A DNA stretch of 31,691 nt from JAFGTX01 sp942492225 (GTDB taxonomy: Bacteria > Bacillota > Clostridia > Peptostreptococcales > Acidaminobacteraceae), in assembly GCA_942492225.1 (NCBI GenBank), contig CALODS010000058.1, forward strand, positions 1 through 31,691, written 5' to 3'. The notes under the pieces are model-generated. The model made no database searches and was not told the origin of the DNA. It saw nothing but the letters and a program-made list of their open reading frames with translations. Numbering within the stretch: position 1 is the first letter of the stretch; the number at the start of each line of letters is the position of its first letter. Shown here piece after piece: positions 6,166 to 15,566 of the stretch. A program made the position numbers and the translations under genes.

Positions 6166-8139
6166 GTGGAAGGTATAAAAATTGCATTAGCGGGGAATCC
6201 AAACTGTGGTAAGACCACTTTGTTTAATGGATTAACGGGTGCAAATCATTATGTTGGCAACTGGGCTGGCGTAACTGTAGAGCGTAAAGAAGGGACATGG
6301 CAGTATGGTGATAATGACGTTCATGTCATTGACTTACCAGGTATATATAGTATGTCACCCTATTCTTTGGAAGAAAGAATATCACGAGATTTTATAATTA
6401 ATTCGGATATAGATGTTGTTATTAACATTGTTGACGCATCGTTTTTAGAGAGAAATCTTTATTTAACAACACAGTTAATAGAGCTTGGAAAACCTGTTAT
6501 ATTAGTACTTAATATGATGGATGAAGCGGAGAAAAAAGGTATCATCATTGATATCGATGCATTATCAGTATCTTTAGGTGTAACCATCGTCCCAATGATA
6601 GCGATGAAAAGTATTGGTGTTGATCAATTATATAGATCACTTTATGAAATTGTTACTGAGAAGAGAGAACAAGAAAATATTATTCGTTTCAGTGAGGAAC
6701 TAGAGAGACATATCATAAGTTTTGCCGATCAATATGGCAAGTGTTTAGATAACCATTATGATCAACGCTGGGTTGGTATAAAAATCATTGAAGAAGATCC
6801 AGAAGTTCTGGCTTTATTAGGTATTGAAAGTCCTAAAATTTATGAAAGTGGCGTAAGTGTAGTCACAACAGAACGCTATGCTTTTATTGATCGACTCATT
6901 GAGCAACATGTAGTGTTTGGAAAAGAAGAACTTCATAGTTTGACGGATGCAATTGATGGCGTTTTACTTAATAGGAAATATGCTATTCCAATTTTTGGTG
7001 CGGTCATGGCTTTTATTTTCTATATGACCTTTACTGTTGGCGGACTATTTACAGATCAATTAGATGTGTTAATTAATACTAATTTTGCAGGCGCAGTGCG
7101 CTTGGGTCTTGAAAATATAAGTGTTCAAGCTTGGTTGATTTCATTGATTGTAGATGGTGTTATTGGAGGCGTAGGTGGTGTATTGACCTTTGTTCCTAAT
7201 ATTGCAATGTTATTTATCTTTATTTCAATCTTAGAAGATAGTGGCTATATGGCAAGAGTTGCCCTCATCATGGACGGTTGGATGTCTAGAGTGGGATTGA
7301 ATGGAAAAAGTTTTATTCCTATGATTTTAGGGTTTGGATGCAATGTGCCTGCGATTATGGGGACACGAACCCTTGAAAATGAAAATGATCGTTTGATTGC
7401 TATTTTGACCAATCCATTCATGTCTTGTGGTGCGAGATTTCCAGTATATATTTTGTTTGCATCTATATTTTTTAAAGGTTATGAGACGATTGTTACTTTC
7501 TCCTTATATATACTAGGGGTTGTTATTGCGTTAATTGTAGCGTATATTTTTAGAAGAACCTTATTTAAAGGTGAAGAAACACCGTTTATTATGGAGTTGC
7601 CACCGTATCGCCTACCATCGCTCAAATCCCTTATGGTACATGTTTGGGAGCGCGTTAGAGGTTATATTACGAAAGCCGGAACGGTAATTTTTGTGGCGTC
7701 AGTCATATTGTGGGGGTTGTTAAATTATAACTTTGCCGGTATGACGGATATTCAAAATAGTTTCGGTGCAAGTATGGGGAAATTTATTGCACCTATCTTT
7801 GCACCCCTTGGATTTGGAACTTGGCAAAGTGCCTTGTCTCTTCTTTCGGGTATTGTGGCCAAAGAAATAGTTGTCGCAAATACAGCGATTCTTTATGGCG
7901 CAGGTCATGCGGGTATGGATGGTCTTTCAGAAGTATTACAAGGTGCTTTTAATCCAGTGTCAGCTTATGCATTTTTGGTGTTTGTGCTACTATATACTCC
8001 GTGTGTTGCTGTTATTGGCGTTATCAAACGAGAAACCAATTCATGGAAATGGACGATTTTTTCTGTTGTCTACCAACTTGTTGTTGCATGGGTTGTTGCT
8101 TTTATATTTTATCAAGTTGGACGGTTGTTATTTTTATAA
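6166..8139 (+). CDS. feoB: Ferrous iron transporter FeoB
   Basis: A 657-residue Fe2+ transporter of the cytoplasmic membrane. The N-terminal G-protein domain shows G1 GNPNCGKTTLFNGLTG (residues 10-25), switch/G2 NWAGVTVE, G3 DLPGIYS and G4 NMMD. A helical GDI-type region follows (about 160-270). The membrane part has the two Gate motifs, including GFGCNVPAIMGTRTLEN with the conserved cysteine and, later, FMSCGARFPVYILF, then SGIVAKEIVVANTAILYG and a C-terminal YTPCVAVIGVIKRE. The start is GTG 6166, supported by AGGGGG 7 bases upstream. The gene is probably expressed with feoA under Fur, subject to the hairpins between them. Length is normal for the family. Confidence 0.97.
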   Translation: MEGIKIALAGNPNCGKTTLFNGLTGANHYVGNWAGVTVERKEGTWQYGDNDVHVIDLPGIYSMSPYSLEERISRDFIINSDIDVVINIVDASFLERNLYLTTQLIELGKPVILVLNMMDEAEKKGIIIDIDALSVSLGVTIVPMIAMKSIGVDQLYRSLYEIVTEKREQENIIRFSEELERHIISFADQYGKCLDNHYDQRWVGIKIIEEDPEVLALLGIESPKIYESGVSVVTTERYAFIDRLIEQHVVFGKEELHSLTDAIDGVLLNRKYAIPIFGAVMAFIFYMTFTVGGLFTDQLDVLINTNFAGAVRLGLENISVQAWLISLIVDGVIGGVGGVLTFVPNIAMLFIFISILEDSGYMARVALIMDGWMSRVGLNGKSFIPMILGFGCNVPAIMGTRTLENENDRLIAILTNPFMSCGARFPVYILFASIFFKGYETIVTFSLYILGVVIALIVAYIFRRTLFKGEETPFIMELPPYRLPSLKSLMVHVWERVRGYITKAGTVIFVASVILWGLLNYNFAGMTDIQNSFGASMGKFIAPIFAPLGFGTWQSALSLLSGIVAKEIVVANTAILYGAGHAGMDGLSEVLQGAFNPVSAYAFLVFVLLYTPCVAVIGVIKRETNSWKWTIFSVVYQLVVAWVVAFIFYQVGRLLFL

Positions 8140-8151
8140 TTAAATAGTGTA

Positions 8152-8300
8152 TTTTGTTGGTGTATGATTGCTTAATAGAGAAACAAGTTAAATGCTTGTG
8201 CGGTCCCGCCACTGTAATGTCGAGATTTTAACGAATGCCACTGATTATTCGGGAAGGGGTTAAAATTGATGAAACTGAGCCAGGAGAACTGCCAACAAAC
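8152..8300 (+). promoter_or_regulatory. Cobalamin (B12) riboswitch
   Basis: The conserved cobalamin-riboswitch elements appear in order: GCGGTCCCGCCACTGTAAT, a central GCCACTG, CGGGAAGG, and the near-invariant B12 box GAAACTGAGCCAGGAGAACT. A closing P1 stem pairs TTTGTTGG (8153-8160) with CCAACAAA (8292-8299). The downstream operon encodes a BtuF/BtuC/BtuD-type importer, which identifies its substrate as a corrinoid. Confidence 0.95.
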
Positions 8301-8343
8301 ATCGTATAAACTTACGCGGATAGGTTTGTATAATCAGCATGCA

Positions 8344-8376
8344 ACACATCTGTTTTATACAAATAGGTGTGTTTTT
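8344..8376 (+). terminator. Terminator of the cobalamin riboswitch
   Basis: ACACATCT (8344-8351) pairs with AGGTGTGT (8365-8372, one G-U pair), followed by TTTT. It lies between the aptamer and btuF and fits control by transcription termination. Confidence 0.8.
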
Positions 8377-8413
8377 GTGTTTATTTAAGAACATGTAATG
8401 TGGAGGAAATGTA

Positions 8414-9373
8414 ATGAAAAAGAGTATGATTGTTTGGATGAGTTTTATACTATTGTTGTTAGGGGTTGGATGTAGTTCCCCAGCAAAATATGAAGAAGAA
8501 TCTGCAGTAATTTCGAACATAGAAGTAGAAACGCATGTAGCATCAACTGAGACGATTTATCCATTGACGATAACGGATTCATTAGGTAGAGAAGTGACGA
8601 TTTTAGAAGAACCTAAACGTATTGTGTCTGTTGGACCAAACATTACAGAAACGATTTATGCCATTGGTGCTGAAGACTTATTGATTGGACGAACAGACTA
8701 TTGTGATTTTCCAGCGGAAGTTTTGGAAGTGACTTCGGTTGGCCTATTATCAGATCCGAATCAAGAAGTTATAACGGCGTTAAATCCGGATCTTATTATT
8801 GGATCAACACATTTTAAACAAGAAGTTATTGAGAATTTAGAAAATCTTGGATATACAGTGCTTGTTCTTTATGGTAAAGACTCATTTGAAGGGGTTTATC
8901 AAACAATAGAATCATTGGGCCTTGTCCTAAATGTTCAAGAAGAAAGTCAAAAAGTACAATTAGAAATGAAAGAGAAAGTTGCAACCGTACTTCAAAAGGT
9001 AGAGGGTGCAAAAAAACCATCAGTTTACTATGTGGTTGCATATGGTGAACGTGGTGATTTTACAGCTACGGGTGATACATTTATTGCTGAGATATTGGAA
9101 ATGGCTGGTGGAAATAACATTGCTGAAGATGGGGCTGGATGGCGTTTTTCATATGAACGTATTGTAGAGAGTGATCCAGAAATAATTATTTGCTCACAAT
9201 ACAAAGAGACAAAATCAGGATTTATGTCGACCGAAAACTATCAACTACTGACTGCGGTTCAAGAGGGACACGTCTATGAAATAAACAATAATTTGTTGGA
9301 TAGACAAGGACCAAGGCTTGCAGAAGGCTTAGAGGAAGTAGCGAAAATATTACATCCAGAAAGATTTGAATAA
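8414..9373 (+). CDS. btuF: Cobalamin ABC transporter substrate-binding lipoprotein
   Basis: A 319-residue lipoprotein. The signal peptide MKKSMIVWMSFILLLLGVGC ends in a lipobox with the acylated Cys20, followed by a linker of about 30 residues. The periplasmic-binding fold begins at ITDSLGREVTILEEPKRIVS, then VGPNITETIYAIGAEDLLIG, the typical class III (BtuF/FhuD/FepB-like) start. The second lobe contains YYVVAYGERGDFTATGDTF. It catches corrinoids outside the membrane for BtuCD. Iron-siderophore binders look alike; the B12 riboswitch upstream settles the assignment. GGAGG precedes the ATG. It is the first gene of a three-gene operon. Confidence 0.93.
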   Translation: MKKSMIVWMSFILLLLGVGCSSPAKYEEESAVISNIEVETHVASTETIYPLTITDSLGREVTILEEPKRIVSVGPNITETIYAIGAEDLLIGRTDYCDFPAEVLEVTSVGLLSDPNQEVITALNPDLIIGSTHFKQEVIENLENLGYTVLVLYGKDSFEGVYQTIESLGLVLNVQEESQKVQLEMKEKVATVLQKVEGAKKPSVYYVVAYGERGDFTATGDTFIAEILEMAGGNNIAEDGAGWRFSYERIVESDPEIIICSQYKETKSGFMSTENYQLLTAVQEGHVYEINNNLLDRQGPRLAEGLEEVAKILHPERFE

Positions 9374-9374
9374 A

Positions 9375-10406
9375 ATGTCTAAATCTATAAAAATAAGTAC
9401 AATATTATTAATATTGCTGATCTTCCTTGCTATCGCTGCGACAACTCTTGGAGCTGTATCTATTGGCTTTCAACAAAGTTTTCGTCTCATCGCTTCAAAA
9501 TTACCATTAATAAGTGAAATAGTAGATGCTAGCGATATTCCAATTGCATATCAGAAGATTATTTGGTCCATTCGACTTCCCCGAATTATAATGGCTGCAT
9601 TGGTTGGTATTGGACTGAGTATTTCAGGTGCGACTTATCAAGGAATCTTCAGAAATCCAATGGCAGATCCTTATGTACTTGGCGTATCATCTGGCGCGGC
9701 ATTTGGTGCAACGATTGCTATTGTATTCCTTGGCGATCATACGTATTTATGGTTTAGTAGTGTAACCATCTGTGCATTTATAGGGGCGTTAATAACGATT
9801 GGACTTGTGTATTATTTAGGACAAATAAACAGTCGAAATGCTATTGCGACATTGCTCTTATCCGGTATTGCGGTGAGTTTCTTTTTATCAGCAGTTATTT
9901 CATTAATGATGATTTTAAATAGAGATGCAATTGAAGATGTTTATTTGTGGACGATGGGCAGTGTAGCTGCTGCAAATTGGACAAAGGTGTTGATGATGTT
10001 ACCAGTAATGGTTATCGGATCGTCGATTTTATTGTCATTTTCCAGAGATTTAGATGTGATTATGAGTGGTGAAGATGAAGCGAAGAGTTTAGGTGTAAAT
10101 GTACCATTCGTACGTAAAATATTATTGGCCTGCACATCCGTGATGGTTGCTATGGCAGTATCTGTTAGTGGTATTATTGGGTTTGTAGGATTGATTGTAC
10201 CCCATACGGTACGCTTAGCATTTGGAACAAGTCATAAAATACTTTTGCCGACATCCGCTTTGTGTGGTGGCATATTTATGGTTGTTGCAGATACTTTTGC
10301 CCGATCGATAATGCCACCTGTTGAAATTCCTGTAGGCGCAATAACAGCTGTTGTAGGGGCACCTTATTTTATCTATTTATTATCGAGCAAAAATCGAAAG
10401 CGGTGA
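9375..10406 (+). CDS. btuC: Cobalamin ABC transporter permease
   Basis: A FecCD/BtuC-type permease of 343 residues with about ten membrane helices. Typical segments are IRLPRIIMAALVGIGLSISG, followed by ATYQGIFRNPMADPYVLGVS, GAAFGATIAI, and the coupling-helix region GFVGLIVPHTVRLAFG. Two of these form the translocation pathway and contact BtuD. I chose ATG 9375, one base after the btuF stop, with AGAAAGA about 10 bases upstream. An in-frame TTG at 9366 would overlap btuF but has its ribosome site too close. Its neighbours and the upstream riboswitch identify the substrate as a corrinoid. Confidence 0.93.
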   Translation: MSKSIKISTILLILLIFLAIAATTLGAVSIGFQQSFRLIASKLPLISEIVDASDIPIAYQKIIWSIRLPRIIMAALVGIGLSISGATYQGIFRNPMADPYVLGVSSGAAFGATIAIVFLGDHTYLWFSSVTICAFIGALITIGLVYYLGQINSRNAIATLLLSGIAVSFFLSAVISLMMILNRDAIEDVYLWTMGSVAAANWTKVLMMLPVMVIGSSILLSFSRDLDVIMSGEDEAKSLGVNVPFVRKILLACTSVMVAMAVSVSGIIGFVGLIVPHTVRLAFGTSHKILLPTSALCGGIFMVVADTFARSIMPPVEIPVGAITAVVGAPYFIYLLSSKNRKR

Positions 10407-11197
10407 AAAAAATGAGTTTTTTAAAAATCGACAATTTAAGTTGGAATTATGGCGATAAAGAAATTATAAAAAATGTACATTTAAAAATGGAACGTGGAAA
10501 GTTTTATGCAATCGTAGGACCAAATGGTTCTGGGAAAACAACCTTACTTAAAAACATTTTAAGACATCTTGAGCCTAGCAAAGAGAAAATTTTTGTTGAT
10601 GATAAAGACTTGATGGCCTATAGTCACAAGGGACTGGCGATGCAACTCGCATCAGTGCCTCAAAATACTCAGATATCTTATGATTTTACAGCTTATGATG
10701 TTGTTATGATGGGTAGAAGTCCTTATATTAAAAGATTTTCAAATGAAACGTTAGAAGATGATGAGATTGTTATAAGGGCTATGGAAATAACGGATACATT
10801 GCACTTAAAAAATAATAGCATTCAAGAAATTAGTGGTGGAGAACGTCAGCGGATTATTATTGCTCGTGCCATCGCTCAGCAAGCAAAAGTAATGCTCTTG
10901 GATGAACCTATTTCAAATTTAGATATGAATCATCAGATTCAAGTGTTGGATACGGTGAAAAAATTATGTAGTGAGTCCAAGTTGACAGTAATTACTGTAT
11001 TACATGATTTAAATATTGCAAGTCAATATGCAGACGAAATAATATTTATTCAAAATGGTCAAATATTAGAAAGAGGCTTGCCAGAAGAAATTTTGAGAGA
11101 AGATTTGATTAAAAAGGTTTATGGCACAAATTTTCATTTAATGACAAACCCAGTCACAAAGAAGCCTTTGGTCATTCCGGTGAGTGGAATGATGTGA
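10403..11197 (+). CDS. btuD: Cobalamin ABC transporter ATP-binding protein
   Basis: A 264-residue ABC ATPase of the BtuD/FecE type. Walker A is GPNGSGKT (residues 39-46), the Q-loop is around SVPQN (84-88), the signature is SGGERQR (144-150), Walker B is VMLLDEP (163-169), and the switch histidine is H201 in VLHDLN. It powers import through BtuC. The start is GTG 10403, overlapping the btuC stop by four bases. ATG 10412, with GGTGA 5 bases upstream, is an equally good start and gives 261 residues. No clear terminator follows; the next gene has its own promoter at 11236. Confidence 0.93.
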   Translation: MKKMSFLKIDNLSWNYGDKEIIKNVHLKMERGKFYAIVGPNGSGKTTLLKNILRHLEPSKEKIFVDDKDLMAYSHKGLAMQLASVPQNTQISYDFTAYDVVMMGRSPYIKRFSNETLEDDEIVIRAMEITDTLHLKNNSIQEISGGERQRIIIARAIAQQAKVMLLDEPISNLDMNHQIQVLDTVKKLCSESKLTVITVLHDLNIASQYADEIIFIQNGQILERGLPEEILREDLIKKVYGTNFHLMTNPVTKKPLVIPVSGMM

Positions 11198-11235
11198 TTT
11201 AATACTTTCTTAATGGTATTTATTGTATGATTTAA

Positions 11236-11264
11236 TTGTAATAAGTTGTGAATATGTCTATAAT
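11236..11264 (+). promoter_or_regulatory. Sigma-A promoter of the ABC-2 export operon
   Basis: TTGTAA (11236-11241), a 17-base gap, and a perfect TATAAT (11259-11264), 38 bases before the start codon of the first gene. Confidence 0.7.
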
Positions 11265-11301
11265 AAACAAGGCAAATATTTTTTTAAGAGGAGAAGTACA
11301 T

Positions 11302-12693
11302 ATGAATAAAAAAGCATTAATAGCAATTATAGTGATTGCGGTATTAGGACTAGGCGGCGTTGTTGGATATCCGATGGTGAAGCAAGCAATGTTGGAAAGT
11401 AATCCTGTAAACCATATTTTATATAGTGGTATGCAAACAGAGGAAGAGAAAGCAGTAGATGCAACGATTGCATTATCATTTGCGCTTGATGAAGCAAAAA
11501 TGATTGAAGAAGGTGCTTTTGCTGATTCAGAAGACCCAGCAGCATCAATTAAATTTGTAAATACACTTTTATCAAGAGTTGCTTTCAATTACGACATAAT
11601 TTCTAAAATGGATTATGAGGCAAATGATATGCAATTAGCAGCGAAAATGGCCTTAACGTATAAGGATATTCCTGCACTTGAATTAAGTGCAAACGTGAAG
11701 CCATGGGAGGCAAGTATTGAAATGCCTCAAGTGGTAAATGGTTCACTACATGTTGATCTTCAAGAAGTATTAGATGTAGCAGAAGCGGGTATCCAGTTAG
11801 AAAATGTTGATTTAGCATCGTATTTTAAAGTGATTTATGAAAAAGACGAAGCATATAATACAATTCTTAAGAATGCCTCAGCATATGAAGCAGTTTTTAG
11901 AAATCTTTTAGAAGCGGATGGCGCAGTTGAAAAGCTTGGTAAGGCAACTGTTACTGTTGATGTTAACGGAACAGTATCAGAAGTACCAGTGGTTCAATAC
12001 AAAATTAATCTTTCTATGGATGATATCTATGGTATGTACATTGAATTAATCAATGTTGCTAAAGACGATGAAAATGTAAAAGCTTTTGTTCTTGATAGAA
12101 TCAATAAAGTGGAAGCATTGGTTATTGAAAAAGAAGATTATATGATGTTCGGTATTGAAAAAGAAGAGTTTACTACTGGTATGGCAGAAATGAAAGCTGA
12201 GTTAACAGATAACTGGGCATCATCTTTAGGACAAGTAGTTGAAGAAATTACAAGTCAAAGAGATTTAATGAAAGAAATGGCAATGGAGCAATCATTAACA
12301 AATATGATTCTTTCAATTGACAAAGCTAATATAATGAGACAAGTATCTGTTGATATCATAACGGAAGCGTTTGTTATGAATGAAACGATTACTTATAATG
12401 CTTTTGGTGATGATGTTGTTGTGCCAGCAATCCCAACAGGTGAAACTGTAAGAGAATTATATGAAATTATGAATGATGAAATTAAAATGGCAACATTACA
12501 AGAAGAAGTAATAACAAATCTTCAATCTAAATTATTGGCTGGTGAAGCTGTAACTGCTTTATTGTCTGATGTTAAGACAGATGTTGAGTTGTTACCAGAA
12601 GCTGAAAGAGAAGCAATGATACAACAATTTGAAGAGTCAGTAAGTGGCATGCAAATGATGCTACCATTCATGCTTTCAGGTATGGGGATGTAA
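11302..12693 (+). CDS. Membrane-anchored extracytoplasmic protein of unknown function
   Basis: A 463-residue protein starting at ATG 11302, with GAGGAG 8 bases upstream. The in-frame ATG at 11248 has no ribosome site and lies within the promoter. Residues 4-23 (ALIAIIVIAVLGLGGVVGYP) form a signal anchor without a lipobox. The rest is soluble, acidic and mostly helical, rich in Ala, Glu and Met, with no cysteine seen, and ends in a methionine/glycine-rich tail. I do not recognise a domain. It is followed two bases later by an ABC ATPase and two ABC-2 permeases, so it may be an outside partner or substrate-handling subunit of that exporter. That role is inferred only from position. Confidence 0.8.
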   Translation: MNKKALIAIIVIAVLGLGGVVGYPMVKQAMLESNPVNHILYSGMQTEEEKAVDATIALSFALDEAKMIEEGAFADSEDPAASIKFVNTLLSRVAFNYDIISKMDYEANDMQLAAKMALTYKDIPALELSANVKPWEASIEMPQVVNGSLHVDLQEVLDVAEAGIQLENVDLASYFKVIYEKDEAYNTILKNASAYEAVFRNLLEADGAVEKLGKATVTVDVNGTVSEVPVVQYKINLSMDDIYGMYIELINVAKDDENVKAFVLDRINKVEALVIEKEDYMMFGIEKEEFTTGMAEMKAELTDNWASSLGQVVEEITSQRDLMKEMAMEQSLTNMILSIDKANIMRQVSVDIITEAFVMNETITYNAFGDDVVVPAIPTGETVRELYEIMNDEIKMATLQEEVITNLQSKLLAGEAVTALLSDVKTDVELLPEAEREAMIQQFEESVSGMQMMLPFMLSGMGM

Positions 12694-12695
12694 AA

Positions 12696-13337
12696 ATGAT
12701 TCATGTTGAGAATCTATCAAAAAAATTGAATCGAAAACAGATTATAAATAAAATAGATTTTCATTTAGAAGAAGGAGACGTACTTGGCATTATCGGCCCC
12801 AATGGGGCCGGTAAGTCTACGCTCCTTTCTCTTTTAGGTGGATTTATTGAACCGGATGAAGGCTCTATTGATATTGGCAATCATAGAATTGGTTATATAC
12901 CTCAGCAGTTAGCACTGTATGAGGATTTGTCCGTTTACGAGAATTTGAAAATTTTTGGTGCCGGACTAGAATTGACAGCAGACGCATTACAAGAGAAAAT
13001 AATTGAAGTGCAAAAAAGTTTGAAGTTAGAAAACAATTCGCATACGAAAGTAAAAAAACTCTCTGGTGGTAATCAAAGACGTGTTAATATTGGCATTGCT
13101 TTAATGATGAGTCCAACCTGTTTGTTGATGGATGAACCGGTTGTTGGGGTTGACTACAAAGTGAGAAGTGAAATCGAAAGTCTTTTAAAGTCAATGAGTA
13201 AAAGTGGCAAGATGTTAATTATAGCAAGTCACTTAAAAAGTCTGATATCCGAGGTGTGCAACAAAATACTAATTTTGGAAGAAGGACAAGTAGTTTTTTT
13301 TGGTGAAGTCAATGAAGAGGCTCTTAATAAATTATAA
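12696..13337 (+). CDS. ABC-2 type exporter ATP-binding protein
   Basis: A compact 213-residue ABC ATPase. Walker A is GPNGAGKS (residues 34-41), the Q-loop YIPQQ (67-71), the signature LSGGNQRR (122-129), Walker B CLLMDEP (142-148), and the switch histidine H179. The layout matches ATPases of ABC-2 export systems (drug, polysaccharide or bacteriocin export), not importers. The start lies two bases after the preceding stop, with the ribosome site inside that gene's end. The C-terminus overlaps the next permease gene by 26 bases, indicating translational coupling. Confidence 0.9.
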   Translation: MIHVENLSKKLNRKQIINKIDFHLEEGDVLGIIGPNGAGKSTLLSLLGGFIEPDEGSIDIGNHRIGYIPQQLALYEDLSVYENLKIFGAGLELTADALQEKIIEVQKSLKLENNSHTKVKKLSGGNQRRVNIGIALMMSPTCLLMDEPVVGVDYKVRSEIESLLKSMSKSGKMLIIASHLKSLISEVCNKILILEEGQVVFFGEVNEEALNKL

Positions 13338-14520
13338 AGCAATAAAAAAACAACTGGTATTATCGTGGTATGAGACCAAGCGCTTGTTAGGTCATCCGCT
13401 TCGATTGTTGTTTTTGTTATTGCTTTTTTTTGTGCTTATTATGCTTGGGCAGAAGGCAATTGCAAACGGTCAAACATTACCACAGGTTATTATTGTCGAT
13501 GAAGATAAATCTGTTGAAGTCAGAACCTTTATTGAAAATGTTGCCTACAATAAATTAAAAAATACCGTTCGATTCACAGAAACGACACTAGAGAATGGTT
13601 TGGCATTGTTAAATGAAGATGAAGCCATTGGCGTTATTCATATTCCAGAGGGCACGAGGGATAGTTTAGAAACGCTATCACCGGCAGGAATGATATTATA
13701 CATAAAAGATTCAGAGGATATACGTGTTCAGCTGTTAAGAGGTTACATGAGCGATATGATCAATCTATTAAATGAAGGTCAAAGTGGCGCAATGGTTTAC
13801 TGGAAAGAGATGGTGAAACAAAGTATTCCTTATGAAACACGTCTTGATGAGCTAGAATCTATTAGCTTCGATTACGGCATCGCCTTCTTAACAAGGGGTG
13901 ATGTATTTTCTATCAATGATGTAAAAGATCCGCTAAAAGGTATTTTGCCTATTCAGTACTATGGATATGGACTTATATGGGCAATGCTTTTGATGAGTGG
14001 TATCATGTCGCATTTGGGTGGATTTCAAGACAAAAAAACGGGTTTAAAGAACAGATTACTTTTGTCAGGTTATACTAAAAGTGATTATTTGATTTCAAGA
14101 ATATTAACTGGAACAATGTTTTCTGTTGGGTGGCTAGCCATTTTAGTTGGTCTCTACAAAGTATTATTAAACATTGACTTATTATCTTTACACCTAGGTG
14201 TGCTGTTGATGGCTTTATGGGTGATTATTTTGCTAAATACATATATTGTATTGACGATAGAAAATCTTCACAGTAAGAAGTTTGTTGCAGGTGCTATCCT
14301 AGTGTTTATAGTAATGGTTTATACGAGTGGACTGATTATTCCTGAATTTTATTTATCGCCATTTTTTAAATGGATTGGTAGCATAAATTTGATTAATTTT
14401 GGTGACAATATTTTTAAAGGTTATCCATTAACAACGTGGCGATCTATGGTTCCACTTTTGTATAGCTTGTTGAGTTGGTTGCTATATAAACAAAGTGTTC
14501 ATAAGGTGGTGAGTGAATGA
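13312..14520 (+). CDS. ABC-2 type transporter permease
   Basis: A 402-residue permease with the ABC-2 membrane topology: one N-terminal membrane helix (LRLLFLLLLFFVLIMLGQ, about residues 24-41), a large extracytoplasmic domain of about 150-170 residues, and five or six helices in the C-terminal half. The start is ATG 13312, with GGTGA 5 bases upstream, overlapping the ATPase gene. In-frame TTG 13300 and GTG 13303 are weaker alternatives. It forms a heterodimer-like pair with the next permease; both carry the same one-plus-five helix layout. The substrate is unknown. Confidence 0.88.
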   Translation: MKRLLINYKAIKKQLVLSWYETKRLLGHPLRLLFLLLLFFVLIMLGQKAIANGQTLPQVIIVDEDKSVEVRTFIENVAYNKLKNTVRFTETTLENGLALLNEDEAIGVIHIPEGTRDSLETLSPAGMILYIKDSEDIRVQLLRGYMSDMINLLNEGQSGAMVYWKEMVKQSIPYETRLDELESISFDYGIAFLTRGDVFSINDVKDPLKGILPIQYYGYGLIWAMLLMSGIMSHLGGFQDKKTGLKNRLLLSGYTKSDYLISRILTGTMFSVGWLAILVGLYKVLLNIDLLSLHLGVLLMALWVIILLNTYIVLTIENLHSKKFVAGAILVFIVMVYTSGLIIPEFYLSPFFKWIGSINLINFGDNIFKGYPLTTWRSMVPLLYSLLSWLLYKQSVHKVVSE

Positions 14521-15563
14521 GTTATATAAAAATCACCATTAGTCATAAATTAGTCTCAAAAAAGTGGTGGCTATTAATATTGTTTCCTATCTTCATAGGT
14601 TTAATATGGGGCAGTTACCAGCAAATCATTAACAAGCAATATACACAATACAACATTGGTATCGTTGATCTTGATCAAACAATTCAATCAGCAGAGCTGA
14701 TAGGACGTCTAAGTAATCACCCATCGTTAAAGGTAATTGCTTTTGACAACAAAAGTCGTGCCGAAAAAGCTTTAGCGAAGAAGAAGATTTTACAGACTTA
14801 TATTATACATGATGGTTTTGAAGCCTCAATTCGTCAGGGCGATTATAGGCATGTTGTTGAAGTTATTTCCATGATTAAAAGTCCTTATAGCGATTGGTTA
14901 AATGACCAAATAAGCGTAGGTGTTATTCGAGAATGGCTTATCAGTGATGGTTATTTGAGGTTGCAAGCATTGTCACCGACTTACACGAGAGAGGCATATG
15001 AAAAAGCATTTGATTCTTATTATGAAAATAATGAATTGCTAGCATTTAAAGTGATTAATTCTTCAATTGAAGACACTGATATCCCTAGTATGAGTCAGTC
15101 CAATGACTTTTATTTTGTTTGGCTATGGTTATTATACAGTCTTATTTTTATTTTATTATTACTGAGAAGATGGCATGGAGAATGGCATCGTGGGATTTGG
15201 AATCGACTTTATTTATCAGGTGTAAAGTGTTATCAATATTACTTGGGTTATATATTTGAACTTGTGCTTTTAAGTGTTTTGGGTGGTGGATTAAGTTTAC
15301 TAGGTTCGATAATCATTGGTGCAAATACTGGGATTTCATACAGTCATTTGATGCTTGGTTTATTGTGTATGTTGTTATTACAATTTTTATTTGGTAGTTA
15401 TTTAGCGAGGTTATCGCTGAACTTAAATCAGTTTACCCTTGTGTATTCAGGCATTTATATAAGCTGGCTATTATTGAGTTCAAAATATATTCAATTACTT
15501 CCTTTAGGCGAATGGCTTCAATACCTATCACCACTAACGTTCTTTATAAAGATTTGCGTGTAA
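14517..15563 (+). CDS. ABC-2 type transporter permease, second subunit
   Basis: A 348-residue protein with the same plan as its neighbour: an N-terminal helix (WWLLILFPIFIGLIWGS, about residues 17-33), an extracytoplasmic domain that begins YNIGIVDLDQTIQSAELIG, and five C-terminal membrane segments from about residue 200. The extracytoplasmic start I-G-I-V-D-x-D is typical of ABC-2 permeases of the YhgE/Pip-like and ABC2_membrane_3 groups. ATG 14517 overlaps the previous stop (ATGA), and AAGGTGGTGA lies just upstream, so translation is coupled. It is somewhat shorter than the first permease and ends soon after the last helix. It is the last gene of the four-gene operon. Confidence 0.87.
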   Translation: MSYIKITISHKLVSKKWWLLILFPIFIGLIWGSYQQIINKQYTQYNIGIVDLDQTIQSAELIGRLSNHPSLKVIAFDNKSRAEKALAKKKILQTYIIHDGFEASIRQGDYRHVVEVISMIKSPYSDWLNDQISVGVIREWLISDGYLRLQALSPTYTREAYEKAFDSYYENNELLAFKVINSSIEDTDIPSMSQSNDFYFVWLWLLYSLIFILLLLRRWHGEWHRGIWNRLYLSGVKCYQYYLGYIFELVLLSVLGGGLSLLGSIIIGANTGISYSHLMLGLLCMLLLQFLFGSYLARLSLNLNQFTLVYSGIYISWLLLSSKYIQLLPLGEWLQYLSPLTFFIKICV

Positions 15564-15566
15564 GTG

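Noticed and set aside
7871..8143. 90-residue plus-strand frame inside feoB
   Set aside because: Out-of-frame shadow of the FeoB C-terminal membrane helices.
8260..8520. 86-residue minus-strand frame
   Set aside because: Antisense to the end of the cobalamin riboswitch and the btuF signal peptide.
11232..11588. 118-residue minus-strand frame
   Set aside because: Covers the promoter and signal anchor of the real plus-strand gene at 11302; no start signals.
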